A DNA stretch of 64,000 bases from Thalassovita sp. (lineage in GTDB: Bacteria; Pseudomonadota; Alphaproteobacteria; Rhodobacterales; Rhodobacteraceae): positions 2,722,319 through 2,786,318 of the forward strand of contig CP051233.1 in the NCBI GenBank assembly GCA_017792425.1. Reading direction: 5' to 3'. A program made the position numbers and the translations under genes. The notes beneath the pieces were generated by a model that was not told the DNA's origin, searched no databases, and worked only from the letters and a program-made list of their open reading frames with translations. Positions 24,984 to 36,380 of the stretch are shown here, in pieces; positions within the stretch are counted from its first letter, which is position 1, and the number at the start of each line of letters is the position of its first letter.

Positions 24984-25949
24984 TCAGAACTGCCAGAGCG
25001 CAGGCACGAAGCTGTAGGCGTCGCCGTCGCGCAGGACGTGGCCGACACCCGGGAACGGGAAGTGGTAGCCCAGCACCGCGATCCGGTCGGCGGCGCACAT
25101 GTCCAGCAGGCGCAGGCGGGTCTGCACGGTCTGGTCGCCGTCGTGGTCGGTGCCGTTGTACCAGGTTGGCCGCTGGAAGTTGAGATACGCATGGGTCATG
25201 CAGTCGCCAAGCGCGATCAGTTGCTTGTCGCCATCCTCGATCACCACGGACAGGTGGCCGGGGGTGTGACCGGGGGTGTGGATGACGCGAACACCCGGGA
25301 CAACCTCGTCGCCATCGGCCAGCAGGTTCCAGTCCACCCCTTCGGCATTGATCGAGTTCACCGCGCCCAGCACGAATTGCTGCTCGGTCGGTTCGACCTT
25401 GTTCACCAGGTCGTCCTGCAGCCAGTAGTCACGCTCGATCTGGCCCAGGAAATACTGTGCGTCGGGGAAGATCGGTTCGTCGAAATCGTCGCGGATGCCC
25501 CAGATGTGATCGGGGTGGGCGTGGGTGATGACGACATGGGTGATGCTGGCCGGGTCGATCCCCGCCGCCTGCATGTTGGCGGTCAGCCGGCCCACCGTGT
25601 CGAAGAACCGGCTGCCAGAGCCGACATCGACCAGGATCACGTCCTCATCCTTTTCGATCAGCAGGTGGTTGGTGTGGGAATAGCCCATCTCGGACGACAG
25701 GAAATGCCGGGTCAGAAGGGCCTGCACCTCGGCCGGGTCGGCGTTGATGCCGGTGCCGGTGGTGGGCAGGCTGAAATAGCCGTCCGACAGGATGGTCAGG
25801 CGGGTGTCACCCAGCGTGAAACGGAAATGCGCGGGGTTGTCGCCCGAGGGTGCCCCCAGTTGGGCGCGCACGGCGGCAGGCATGGCAAAGGCCGGGGCAA
25901 TCGCCGCCAGTCTGAGGATGTCACGGCGGCTGGGTTTGAGAATGGTCAT
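24984..25949 (-). CDS. Tat-exported metallo-beta-lactamase-fold hydrolase
   Basis: 321 residues. A twin-arginine signal (SRRDILRLAAIAPAFAMPAA) exports it folded to the periplasm. Zinc motif H143-A-H145-P-D147-H148, then TPGHTPGHLS and LGDCMTHAY supply the remaining ligands: a binuclear site. The layout is like the methyl parathion hydrolase/lactonase-like group. The start at 25949 is chosen for AGGGAG upstream and the Tat signal; the frame is open much further upstream. Substrate unknown. Confidence 0.88.
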   Translation of the reverse strand: MTILKPSRRDILRLAAIAPAFAMPAAVRAQLGAPSGDNPAHFRFTLGDTRLTILSDGYFSLPTTGTGINADPAEVQALLTRHFLSSEMGYSHTNHLLIEKDEDVILVDVGSGSRFFDTVGRLTANMQAAGIDPASITHVVITHAHPDHIWGIRDDFDEPIFPDAQYFLGQIERDYWLQDDLVNKVEPTEQQFVLGAVNSINAEGVDWNLLADGDEVVPGVRVIHTPGHTPGHLSVVIEDGDKQLIALGDCMTHAYLNFQRPTWYNGTDHDGDQTVQTRLRLLDMCAADRIAVLGYHFPFPGVGHVLRDGDAYSFVPALWQF

Positions 25950-26919
25950 GAAACGCTCCCTGATTTGCGGGCAGGATAGCGTGGGCAGGTGGGAACGCAA
26001 TACAATTTGTGAATATGTACTGATCGGGATTGTGGCCAGCGCCCGGCCCGGCGGGGTGGGGGCTGAAAGCGCCCGCCCCGTGTGTGTGAGAGAAGCGGCG
26101 GGCCGAGCTATCTTGCGCAGATCAATGTGTGGGCACATAAATTCGGAATGAAACTGCTTTATCTTGATACAGCCCCTCTTTCGTGGTTTGCGCACAATTC
26201 TGAACTGGCAGCGCAGGTATCCCAATGTGGATGGAATTTGGCCTATTCGGAAGCAACGCTATGGGATTTGAAAAACTCCGATTCCCCCAATGCTGAACTA
26301 GACTTCTTGAACAACAATAGCGCTTGTTACCTTGAGACTTCCGACAATGTAGTGGTGGCGTCTCAGCCTGACTCGTATCCACTTTTTCACAATACCACGA
26401 AGGCGGAACCCCAATTCTTGGGAAACCTGTTGTCTTTCATGGTCGGTGGAGGACCAGATATTTCCGAGACAAAGCGAGAACGCGCCTTGCTCGCTGACAT
26501 TGCTGAACTAGCAGATCTACCCGGGGAATTATTCGAGTCTCTGGCAGATCTCGACAGGCCGCAGAAACTGAAAAGCGCTTTAAACAGTTCCTTTGACGCA
26601 ACCCCAAAACTCCAACCCAATCAACAGCTGTCTGACTTCCTTTCAGAGACTAAAGAAATAGAAACGATGTTTCTTGATTTGAAAGAGAGTACCGAGAAGC
26701 GTGCGATTGCCGCCTTGCTATTGAACTATTTTGTTTCAAAACCTGCCAAAGGCATACGAAAAGAAAAGACAGAACGGGCTGCAAATGAGATAGCGGACGC
26801 CTATCATATTGCAAATGCGCTTTATTGCGGAGCTTTCATTAGCTCCGACAAGGCTACCCTTGAAAAGGCAAAATTGCTTAAAGACTTTTGGGGCGTTAAA
26901 ACCGAAATTGTCAAACTAG

Positions 26920-26942
26920 AAAAACGCCCCCTTGCGGGGGCG
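26920..26942 (-). terminator. Terminator of rpoD
   Basis: CGCCCCC/GGGGGCG stem (26925-26931 with 26936-26942), loop TTGC, followed on the minus strand by UUUUU. It is 8 nt past the rpoD stop and is read in reverse inside the PIN-like frame. Confidence 0.9.
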
Positions 26943-26950
26943 CCTTTCGA

Positions 26951-28936
<1,986 letters not shown>

Positions 28937-29082
28937 CTGGGTCTCCTGCACGGTGCGAAATGCGGGCGTTATTGGCGCCGGCTCCGGTGGTCGGGCGATT
29001 CGCTGTGCGAATCAATAGCGTTTCTGAGCGATTCGGCCACCCATCCGGGCGCTTTTTGTTTCTCAAATTGCCGAATCGAGGT

Positions 29083-31032
29083 CTAGCGGCGTTTCCCTGG
29101 TGAAAGTAAATCTTTTAGAATTGCGTCTAAGTCAGCGCGTTCACTACGATTGATTCGGGCGCCGTTCTTGCCGACATCGTATTCGGCCCTATCCTCGTTC
29201 TGGCTGCGCAGGGCGCGGTTGCGGGTTTCCGCGGCTTGGCTAAGCCGCCATGTAACGGCTTCGTCCGCGACGCCCTGGATTTCTTCCTCTGCCTCTGCAA
29301 TCTCTGCGGTCAGACCCTGAAGCGCCTTCATCTTCGCCAGCTCCTCGGCCACGGTCATGCGGGCGGTGTCCGCGTCCCCGGCCCGGCGGATCGAGGGAGC
29401 AATCGCGACATGGGGGATCGCGAAAAGGGTTTCAAGCCCCCCCGGCCCCATGGCCTGCGAAACCCGGTCTTCAACGCCGCCCAGCGCAGGCTGGTGCGCA
29501 TGTTGCAGCAGAAGATCACGGATCAGCGCGTGGTCGGGATCGGTGCAGACCATCATTTCCAGTTGCGATTCAAACTCGCGGATGATCGCGGGGGTGCGCA
29601 GCAAGGTGGCCAAGATCACCGCTTCTCGGACGCGGTGCTGGGCGGCGTCCCCGGCAGCGACCAACATGGAGTTTCGGGTCGATAGCTTCGGAAGTATTGC
29701 AGTATCTTTTCGCCAACCGCTCTGAAATTTCTTGCCGCGCTTTTTCTCAGCCTGTTCAAGATTCCAGATGTAGTCCTTGATCGTGCGGTCATACCTACTT
29801 CGGATTTTTTCATCGCGAATAAGCACGGTTTTTTCATGGAGCGCCCTGTCCAAAGCAGCGACGCGTTCGGGGCTGTCGAAAACCTTGCCTTCCGTTTCAC
29901 GGCGCCACAGCAGATCCACCATCGGGATGGCGGCATCCAGCACCTTTTGCACGGCCCCTGCCCCCTTGGCGCGGATCAGGTCGTCGGGGTCCATGCCTTC
30001 GGGCATGATCGCAAAGCGCAGCGAGCGGCCCGCCTCCAACAGCGGCAGGGCCAGATCAATCACGCGCATGGCGGCGCGCAAACCTGCGGTGTCGCCATCC
30101 AGCGCGATGACGGGTTCCGGTGAAATGCGCCACAGCAGTTGCAACTGGTTGTCGGTGATCGCGGTGCCCAGCGGCGCAACGGTGGCGCCGAACCCGGCCT
30201 CGGACAGGGCGATGACGTCCATGTAGCCCTCGGCCACGATCAGCGGCTGGCCCTTGCCGGATGCCTCGCGTGCGGGGCCGTGGTTGTACAGGCTGTGGCC
30301 CTTGTCGAAGAGGTCCGTTTCGGGCGAGTTCAGGTACTTGGCGTTGTCGTTCGGATCCATCGCCCGGCCGCCAAAGGCGATGCAGCGCCCGCGCGCGTCG
30401 CGGATCGGGAACATGATACGGTTGCGGAACACGTCATAGGGACGCTTGCCCTTGGTCGAGGGCTTGGCCAGCCCGGCACCAAGGATCAGATCCTCGGGCA
30501 CGCCCTTGCCGGTCAGGTGGTCCCACAGCGCCTGCCAGCCATCGGGGGCAAAGCCGATCTCGAACCGGTCCTGCGCGGCCTCGGCCAGGCCCCGGCGGGA
30601 CAGGTAGGCGCGGGCGTCTTCGGCCACGGCGCGTTTCAGTTGCAGCCGGTAGAATTGCACCGCCTGTTCCATCACTTCGGCCAGTTGGGCGCGGCGGTCG
30701 GCCTTTTGCTGGGCGCGCGGGTCGCCCTTGGGCACCTGCATCCCGGCCTCGCGTGCGAGGATTTCGATCGCTTCCATGAAGCCGACGTTTTCAGTTTCCT
30801 GCACAAAGCTGATCGCGTCGCCCTTGGCGTGGCAGCCGAAGCAATAGTAAAAGCCTTTCCGGTCATCGACGTGGAAAGAGGCGGATTTTTCCTGATGGAA
30901 GGGGCACGGCGCCCACATGTCGCCCTTGCCCTGGTTGGACTTGCGGCTGTCCCACATGACCTTGCGTCCCACCACCTGTGACAGGCTGGTGCGGCTGCGC
31001 AGTTCATCCAGGAAACCGGGCGGGAGACTCAT
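29083..31032 (-). CDS. dnaG: DNA primase DnaG
   Basis: 649 residues, makes replication primers. N-terminal CHC2 zinc finger with C43, H46, C64 and C67; RNA polymerase core with RFEIGFAPDGW and the Toprim motif IVAEGYMDVIALSEAG; later ALDGDTAGLRAA carries the metal Asp pair; the C-terminal helical part would contact DnaB. It is 146 nt upstream of rpoD; that gap holds the rpoD leader and no other gene. Confidence 0.96.
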   Translation of the reverse strand: MSLPPGFLDELRSRTSLSQVVGRKVMWDSRKSNQGKGDMWAPCPFHQEKSASFHVDDRKGFYYCFGCHAKGDAISFVQETENVGFMEAIEILAREAGMQVPKGDPRAQQKADRRAQLAEVMEQAVQFYRLQLKRAVAEDARAYLSRRGLAEAAQDRFEIGFAPDGWQALWDHLTGKGVPEDLILGAGLAKPSTKGKRPYDVFRNRIMFPIRDARGRCIAFGGRAMDPNDNAKYLNSPETDLFDKGHSLYNHGPAREASGKGQPLIVAEGYMDVIALSEAGFGATVAPLGTAITDNQLQLLWRISPEPVIALDGDTAGLRAAMRVIDLALPLLEAGRSLRFAIMPEGMDPDDLIRAKGAGAVQKVLDAAIPMVDLLWRRETEGKVFDSPERVAALDRALHEKTVLIRDEKIRSRYDRTIKDYIWNLEQAEKKRGKKFQSGWRKDTAILPKLSTRNSMLVAAGDAAQHRVREAVILATLLRTPAIIREFESQLEMMVCTDPDHALIRDLLLQHAHQPALGGVEDRVSQAMGPGGLETLFAIPHVAIAPSIRRAGDADTARMTVAEELAKMKALQGLTAEIAEAEEEIQGVADEAVTWRLSQAAETRNRALRSQNEDRAEYDVGKNGARINRSERADLDAILKDLLSPGKRR

Positions 31033-31080
31033 GCCGTGAATATAGGCCGGACGGGGCGCGCTGGAAATGCCTGTCGCAGC

Positions 31081-31392
31081 TTATTGCTGAAAGGCCAGGC
31101 AGGCCTGTTCAAAGGTCGTGACGGTTTCGCCGGTCAGGTGCGCATCGGGCAGCGTATAGACCCAGGCCACCAGCACATCGACGTTGGATTCGTACTTGGT
31201 GCCCTTGACCGGGTCGGATTTCAGGATCCTGCGGGCAGCGCGATCCTGACCGGTATTGCCGGTGCGGTGGCCGATGGCGTCGCGGACGATCCCGGCCTGC
31301 AGCGCGCAGCGGTCAGCCTTCTGGTCGGCGGTTTCGGCAAGCGCGGGTCCGGCCAGCAGGCAGGCAGCGGCAAAAGTCAGGGCGCGGAACAT
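31081..31392 (-). CDS. Small exported protein, unknown function
   Basis: 103 residues from ATG 31392 with a clear signal peptide (MFRALTFAAACLLAGPALAE). The mature part has two Cys (CALQAG and QACLAFQ) that could form a disulfide. I do not recognise the family. It lies just downstream of the dnaG start region, on the same strand as dnaG and upstream of it by 48 nt, but weak spacing signals make co-transcription uncertain. Confidence 0.65.
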   Translation of the reverse strand: MFRALTFAAACLLAGPALAETADQKADRCALQAGIVRDAIGHRTGNTGQDRAARRILKSDPVKGTKYESNVDVLVAWVYTLPDAHLTGETVTTFEQACLAFQQ

Positions 31393-31468
31393 GGGCAATC
31401 CTTCGGGCAAACACGAATGTTGCCTTGATGCCAGCCCCGTCCCGGTTCCGCAAGACCCCGGTCCGGGA

Positions 31469-32074
31469 TCAAGCAGAGCGGCGGGCGGCGGCACGCTGTT
31501 CACGGGTCAGCACGGTGGGGGTGACGAACCAGTCGCCTGCGGGCGTCAGCAGCGGGTTTTGGCCCGTGCGCCCGGTCAGGTAGGCGCCCAGCATCCGCGT
31601 CACGATCTTTAGGCCAACCCCGGCAAAATGCGCGTCCCTTGCAGGCGCCCCGCCGCCCTTGGGGGCGCTGGCGGTAAAGGCATGTCCCCAGACCGGACCC
31701 ACAACTTGATCCGCCTTGCCGGTTTCCCAATCGTGCACCGACAGCCCCAGGAACGGGCGGCCCGGCTTGGGCAGGACGCTGAACATCGGCGTACCACAGC
31801 ATTTGGCATACCAGCGGCACAATCCGCGCGGACCAAGGCGCAGGATGGCAAGGTTTTCCTGCCCCGAGACAATGGTCAGCCGGTCCGGGGTGGTATGCAC
31901 CAGGTCGGTGCCGCCATGCGCTGGCAGGTCGTGGCCCAGGTGTCGGGATGCCGACTGGCAGTCGTGGCAATAGCAGCGCAGCCGGGTTGCCGCCGACACC
32001 CCGGCGGGGTCCAGTTCGAGCCGGACCGATCCGCATTTGCACCTGGTCGTCAACGGCCCCTTCGCCTTGCCCAT
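31469..32074 (-). CDS. GFA-like zinc-binding protein, DUF6151-like
   Basis: 201 residues from ATG 32074 (AGGGGGG upstream). Cys pairs CKCG (13-16 region), CYCHDC (about 34-39) and KCCGTP resemble the zinc sites of the glutathione-dependent formaldehyde-activating enzyme (GFA/CENP-V) fold, followed by a longer C-terminal part than in GFA. DUF6151 is the family I recall. Catalytic function is not established. Confidence 0.72.
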   Translation of the reverse strand: MGKAKGPLTTRCKCGSVRLELDPAGVSAATRLRCYCHDCQSASRHLGHDLPAHGGTDLVHTTPDRLTIVSGQENLAILRLGPRGLCRWYAKCCGTPMFSVLPKPGRPFLGLSVHDWETGKADQVVGPVWGHAFTASAPKGGGAPARDAHFAGVGLKIVTRMLGAYLTGRTGQNPLLTPAGDWFVTPTVLTREQRAAARRSA

Positions 32075-32345
32075 GCTGCCCCCCTGGCATTGTTCTTCCT
32101 GCCCCGACCATAGCCACGATCCGGCACCGAGTCGCCATGTTTTGTGCAAATTCTTCTTATGATTGAGCCTGTTCGGGCGACAATGGCCCCGATATCCACC
32201 TACCCCGCACTCCCGCCTGACAATCCCCCGGCTTTGCCCGCTTGAGGCCATATTTCAGCCATTTTGGTTAGCAAAAAATACAAGCGAGAGAGTCCGCCCC
32301 CGCGGACCCGCGCCTGTCGCGGACCCCTTGAGATGGAATTGGATC

Positions 32346-34043
32346 ATGCGTCCAGAACAGAACAACGGCTGCCCACGGAACCGGCTGGCGAATGCTGGCC
32401 AGAAATCAATTGCATTCGCCAAACGTTTCGGGCGTGAAGAGGACGGCGTGATGGTCGCCTTCGCGCTGATGATGCTGATTGCCATGCTGATGGTTGGCGG
32501 GATCGGCATTGACCTGATGCGGTTCGAGATGGACCGAACGCGCCTGCAGAACACGCTGGACCGCGCGGTGCTGGCCGCCGCCGACCTGGACCAGACGCTG
32601 GATGCCAAGGAAGTGGTGCAGGACTATTTCTCGAAGGCGGGGCTGTCGGAATACCTGAGCGGGGTGCGAGTCCAGGAAGGGCTGGGTTCCAAGCGAGTGG
32701 AAGCCGACGCCGAGACCACGTTCGATACGTTCTTTCTGAAGTTGATGGGTGTCGAAACCCTGACTGCCACGGCGAACGGCGCGGCTATGGAAACCATTGA
32801 CGGGTTGGAAATCTCGTTGGTGCTGGACGTTTCGGGTTCAATGAATTCCAATCAGCGTCTGATCAGGCTGAAACCTGCCGCGAAGGAATTCGTGGAAACG
32901 ATCCTGTCCTCCAATGATTCCGGCAACGTGTCGATCTCTATCATTCCGTACGCGACGCAGGTCAGCGGCGGGGCACAGATTCTGGACAAGTGGGATGTGT
33001 CCGACGAACATAGCTATTCGCACTGCATCAACTTCAATGCGGATGAATTCAGCCACACCGAACTGCACACGACCAGCCAGTTGGAACGTACCGCGCATTT
33101 CGACCCGTTCACCTATTCCGAAGACCCGATCGAGGAACCTGTCTGCCCGGTCGAGGCCAGCCGCGAAATCCTGCCACTGTCCAACAACCTGACAGAGCTG
33201 CAAAACTACATCGACTCGCTGGTCGCCCATGGCAACACCTCAATCGACCTGGGGGTGAAGTGGGGCACGTTGCTGCTGGACCCGGACATGGAAGACCTGG
33301 TCAGCCAGTTGATTGATGAAGGCGCAGTCGGCAGCGACATGCTGGGCCGTCCGGTTGCCTACGGCAGCGGCGGGCTGATGAAGATCATCGTGCTGATGAG
33401 CGATGGCGAGAACACAAACCAATACCTGCTGAACCCATCGCTGCGGGAAGGGTTGTCGCCGGTTTATTACAACGCAGAGGCTGACAAATACTCCGTCTAC
33501 CAGTCCAGCGGGAACAGCCATTCGTCGAACTCCAGCAACTCTTACTATTGGCCCCATACCGACGACTGGTACGACCATCCCTATGGCAATGGGTCGACAG
33601 AGGTTTGCAACGGCAGATGGGTCCGGGTCGGAAGCGGACGGGGATCCTATTGGTACTGGGATGAATCCTGCGACACGATAACCGAACCCGGCGAAGCGGT
33701 GCGCCTGACCTATCCCGAACTGTTCAACCGTGTATCGTTGGCTTGGAACGCAGAGTACAACTATGCCGACATGAGCAATGCTTGGGGAACCTGGTACACA
33801 GCCGCGTTCAGCAAGATCAACAGCACAGCCAAGGACCAGCGCACGAAACACATCTGCGGCGCGGCCAAGGATGCAGGGATCATCGTCTACACAATCGGGT
33901 TCGAAGCCCCCAAGGATGGCCTGAAGGTACTGCGCGACTGCGCCAGCTCTGACGGGCACTATTTCGACGTGGACGGGCTGGAGATCGAGGATGCGTTTTC
34001 ATCCATCGCGGCCTCCATCCGCAAGCTGAAGCTGATCCAATGA
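32346..34043 (+). CDS. TadG-like pilus-associated protein with von Willebrand A domain
   Basis: 565 residues. An N-terminal pseudopilin-like segment (EDGVMVAFALMMLIAMLMVG, 31-50) anchors it in the membrane. A vWA domain follows with a full MIDAS motif D161-V-S163-G-S165. Around residues 375-450 there is a Ser/Asn/Tyr/Trp-rich insert (SSGNSHSSNSSNSYYW and nearby WYWDE) with paired Cys, likely exposed outside. TadG-type proteins belong to Flp/Tad secretion systems. It is first of three overlapping genes; the frame is open from 32163 but ATG 32346 gives the TadG-like start. The gap 32075-32345 shows no gene. Confidence 0.85.
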   Translation: MRPEQNNGCPRNRLANAGQKSIAFAKRFGREEDGVMVAFALMMLIAMLMVGGIGIDLMRFEMDRTRLQNTLDRAVLAAADLDQTLDAKEVVQDYFSKAGLSEYLSGVRVQEGLGSKRVEADAETTFDTFFLKLMGVETLTATANGAAMETIDGLEISLVLDVSGSMNSNQRLIRLKPAAKEFVETILSSNDSGNVSISIIPYATQVSGGAQILDKWDVSDEHSYSHCINFNADEFSHTELHTTSQLERTAHFDPFTYSEDPIEEPVCPVEASREILPLSNNLTELQNYIDSLVAHGNTSIDLGVKWGTLLLDPDMEDLVSQLIDEGAVGSDMLGRPVAYGSGGLMKIIVLMSDGENTNQYLLNPSLREGLSPVYYNAEADKYSVYQSSGNSHSSNSSNSYYWPHTDDWYDHPYGNGSTEVCNGRWVRVGSGRGSYWYWDESCDTITEPGEAVRLTYPELFNRVSLAWNAEYNYADMSNAWGTWYTAAFSKINSTAKDQRTKHICGAAKDAGIIVYTIGFEAPKDGLKVLRDCASSDGHYFDVDGLEIEDAFSSIAASIRKLKLIQ

Positions 34044-34573
34044 AACACTTGCTGAAATCCCTGCGCGCCTTGCGCAATGACGACCACGGTACCGCCTCGG
34101 TGGAATTCGTGATCGTGTTCCCGTTCTTTCTTGGGTTGCTTGTGTCCTCGGTCGAGGTGTCGATGATCACCGTACGCGAAACCATGCTGGAACGCGCGCT
34201 GGATCTGACCGTGCGGGAAATCCGGCTGGAAACCGGCACCGCACCGCAGCACGATGAAATCAAGAAGGCGATCTGCGAACGGGCCCCGATTATCGCCGAT
34301 TGCGAGGACAACCTGCGCCTGGAAATGATGCAGATCAATCCGCGCGCCTGGTCCGACCCGCAGGCCAGCTTTGACTGCACAGACCAGTCAGAGGACGTGC
34401 AGCCGGTGCGCAATTTCGTCAACGGGCAGGAAAATCAGCTGATGCTGCTGCGCGCCTGCGCCAAGTTCGCGCCGATCTTTCCGGGCGCTGGAATCGGCAA
34501 GGAACTGGCCAAGGACGGCGCCGGAATGGCCGCGATTACCGCAGCCTCGGCCTTTGTACAGGAACCTCAGTGA
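34040..34573 (+). CDS. TadE/TadF-like pseudopilin 1
   Basis: 177 residues. A charged leader, then DDHGTASVEFVIVFPFFLGLLVSSVE, the TadE signature with Glu in the hydrophobic start (here split: GTASVEF then VIVFPFFLGLLV). The rest is a periplasmic domain with Cys pairs. The start overlaps the TadG-like stop by four bases (ATGA), so the three genes form one translationally coupled unit for minor pilin-like subunits. Confidence 0.85.
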   Translation: MKHLLKSLRALRNDDHGTASVEFVIVFPFFLGLLVSSVEVSMITVRETMLERALDLTVREIRLETGTAPQHDEIKKAICERAPIIADCEDNLRLEMMQINPRAWSDPQASFDCTDQSEDVQPVRNFVNGQENQLMLLRACAKFAPIFPGAGIGKELAKDGAGMAAITAASAFVQEPQ

Positions 34574-35127
34574 TGGCTATGCTTCGCACCCTGCGCACCC
34601 GCCTTTGTCAATTCCGCGACGACACCAAGGGCACTGTCGCGATCGAGGCGGTGATCGCCCTGCCCGTCCTGTTCTGGGCGTTCATGGCGAGCTTTGTTTT
34701 CTTTGATGCCTACCGGCAGAACAGCATCAATATCAAGGCCGCCTACATGGTGGGGGACATGCTGTCGCGCGAGACGAACTCGATCGACGACGACTACCTG
34801 GACGGGATGATGTCGCTGTTCGAATACCTGGCCGGGACAGAACGCCAGACCAAACTGCGCGTCACCGTGCTGCAATGGGACGAAGAGGACGACAAGTACT
34901 ATCGCGACTGGTCCGAAGCGCGCGGCGGCGTATCGAAGCTGACCAATACCAACATCGAAAGTTTGCGCAGCAAGCTGCCGGTGATGTCCGACAACGAACG
35001 CGCGATCCTAGTGGAAACCTGGAGCAGGTACGAACCGCCGTTTTCTGTCGGGCTGGGCAATCAGGACATGTACAACTTTGTCGTCACCAGCCCGCGTTTT
35101 GCGCCTCTGCTGCGCTGGGAAAATTGA
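34573..35127 (+). CDS. TadE/TadF-like pseudopilin 2
   Basis: 184 residues. KGTVAIEAVIALPVLFWAFM is a second TadE-type N-terminus; the rest is a periplasmic domain rich in Asp/Glu (WDEEDDKYYRDW). The start ATG at 34573 shares its A with the stop of the preceding gene (TGATG); GTG 34570 is an alternative. Last gene of the unit. No tad secretion ATPase or prepilin peptidase lies in this window, so it must rely on a tad locus elsewhere. Confidence 0.85.
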   Translation: MAMLRTLRTRLCQFRDDTKGTVAIEAVIALPVLFWAFMASFVFFDAYRQNSINIKAAYMVGDMLSRETNSIDDDYLDGMMSLFEYLAGTERQTKLRVTVLQWDEEDDKYYRDWSEARGGVSKLTNTNIESLRSKLPVMSDNERAILVETWSRYEPPFSVGLGNQDMYNFVVTSPRFAPLLRWEN

Positions 35128-35145
35128 CGCAGGGCATCGCCCCGG

Positions 35146-35628
35146 TCAGCCCTTTTCGGCCAGCATGGCCTGCAGCATCTCGGCCATGATCTTGGTCTGG
35201 GCGCCGGGCATCACACCGCCGATCCCGACGCGCCGCCCCATCCGCCACCAGATGCCCGGCTGCCACCGCCGGGCATCGGCCGTTTTCAGGCGCAGGGTAA
35301 ACCCGTTCGAAGGCTTGAAGGCAAAGGTGCCGCGGTCCACCCCGTCGATATTGTCCAGCGCCGCGATCTTTTCGCCGGTGCTGTCGTACAGCCCCTGGCC
35401 GGTCAGGTGCACGGTCAGATCGGTGGCGCGGCGCATTTTTTCGGCCAGGATCAGCGCGGTCAGCCCCAGCACGATCAGGAACACCTGCCAGCTCATCTGG
35501 TCCGGCGGAGACACGAAGGCGATATAGACCAGCAACCCGCCCAAAAGGGCCAGCACACCGATCCCCATCCAGCGGCGCGGGGCCGAAGCGGCGGCGCTGC
35601 ACAGCGGTTTGTTCGGGGTGTCTTGCAT
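35146..35628 (-). CDS. Membrane protein with two transmembrane helices
   Basis: 160 residues from ATG 35628. Two hydrophobic helices (about 22-41 and 47-62) followed by a cytosolic beta-rich half (DLTVHLTGQGLYDSTGEKI, later GFTLRLK and WWRMGRRVGIGG) that looks like a PH-type or DUF-like domain. It is convergent with the pseudopilin genes. Not recognised further. Confidence 0.7.
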   Translation of the reverse strand: MQDTPNKPLCSAAASAPRRWMGIGVLALLGGLLVYIAFVSPPDQMSWQVFLIVLGLTALILAEKMRRATDLTVHLTGQGLYDSTGEKIAALDNIDGVDRGTFAFKPSNGFTLRLKTADARRWQPGIWWRMGRRVGIGGVMPGAQTKIMAEMLQAMLAEKG

Positions 35629-35694
35629 GGTGTGGCTCCGGGTTCGGGGGTGTCGGAACCGCCTTAGCGCCAAAATGCCGCCTTGGCGAGGGGG

Positions 35695-36282
35695 TCAGGC
35701 CGAAACCGCCTTGCGAACCATCCGCCAGTAGATCTGCTGCACCTCGTCCACGCTGAGGCGTCCTGCCGTGCGGTACCAGGTGGTGACCCCGGTCACCATC
35801 GCGATGACGGCCATCGTGGCGACCCTGGGATCGGGCACGTCAAAGGCGCCTTTGGCGGTGCCGTCACGCAGGATGTTTTCCAGCTCGTTTTCATAGCGGC
35901 GGCGCAGCGCCTCGATCAGGCGAAAATTGTCCGGCGTCAGGTTGCGCAATTCCATGTAGGAAATGAACACCTCGTCCGGGCGTTCGAGGTGATAGCGGAT
36001 GTGAAACCGGGTGAAGGCCTCCAGCCGGGTCAAGGCGTCGCCGGTCGAGGCCTGATCCTGCCACGCCTGCAACAGGCCCTCCATGTGGGCGCGCATCAGA
36101 TCATAAAGCAAGGTCTGCTTGTCCGGGGTGTAGTTGTACAGCGCCCCGGCCTGCACGCCGACCTCGGCCGCGATCTGGCGCATGGAGACCGCCGCGAAAC
36201 CATGGCGGGAAAACAGCCGCAGCGCCGCGTCCATGACCCGCGGGCCGGTGATGTCGGAATGGGAACCTGCTGTCCTGGCCAT
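35695..36282 (-). CDS. TetR-family transcription repressor
   Basis: 195 residues. N-terminal HTH (VMDAALRLFSRHGFAAVSMR, then VQAGALYNYTPDKQTLLYDL); the C-terminal ligand domain has HIRYHLERPDEVFISYMELR, like regulators of acyl-CoA or fatty acid pathways. ATG 36282 is preferred to an upstream ATG because a 16-base palindrome lies at 36296-36311, which would otherwise be at the start codon. It is divergent from the LysE exporter gene, the likely target along with itself. Confidence 0.86.
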   Translation of the reverse strand: MARTAGSHSDITGPRVMDAALRLFSRHGFAAVSMRQIAAEVGVQAGALYNYTPDKQTLLYDLMRAHMEGLLQAWQDQASTGDALTRLEAFTRFHIRYHLERPDEVFISYMELRNLTPDNFRLIEALRRRYENELENILRDGTAKGAFDVPDPRVATMAVIAMVTGVTTWYRTAGRLSVDEVQQIYWRMVRKAVSA

Positions 36283-36295
36283 GCGACGAGTGTAA

Positions 36296-36311
36296 CTGAA
36301 CACACGTTCAG
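36296..36311. promoter_or_regulatory. Palindromic operator between tetR-like and lysE-like genes
   Basis: CTGAAC-ACAC-GTTCAG: 6-bp perfect inverted repeat with a 4-base spacer, 14 nt upstream of the TetR-like start and 70 nt upstream of the exporter gene, typical for a TetR-type dimer site. Confidence 0.6.
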
Positions 36312-36380
36312 ATCAATCGGAAACGCAGCCCCGGCCCACCAGACATTGACGGCCCGACCGCCACCTGCAAAGGCTGGCGC

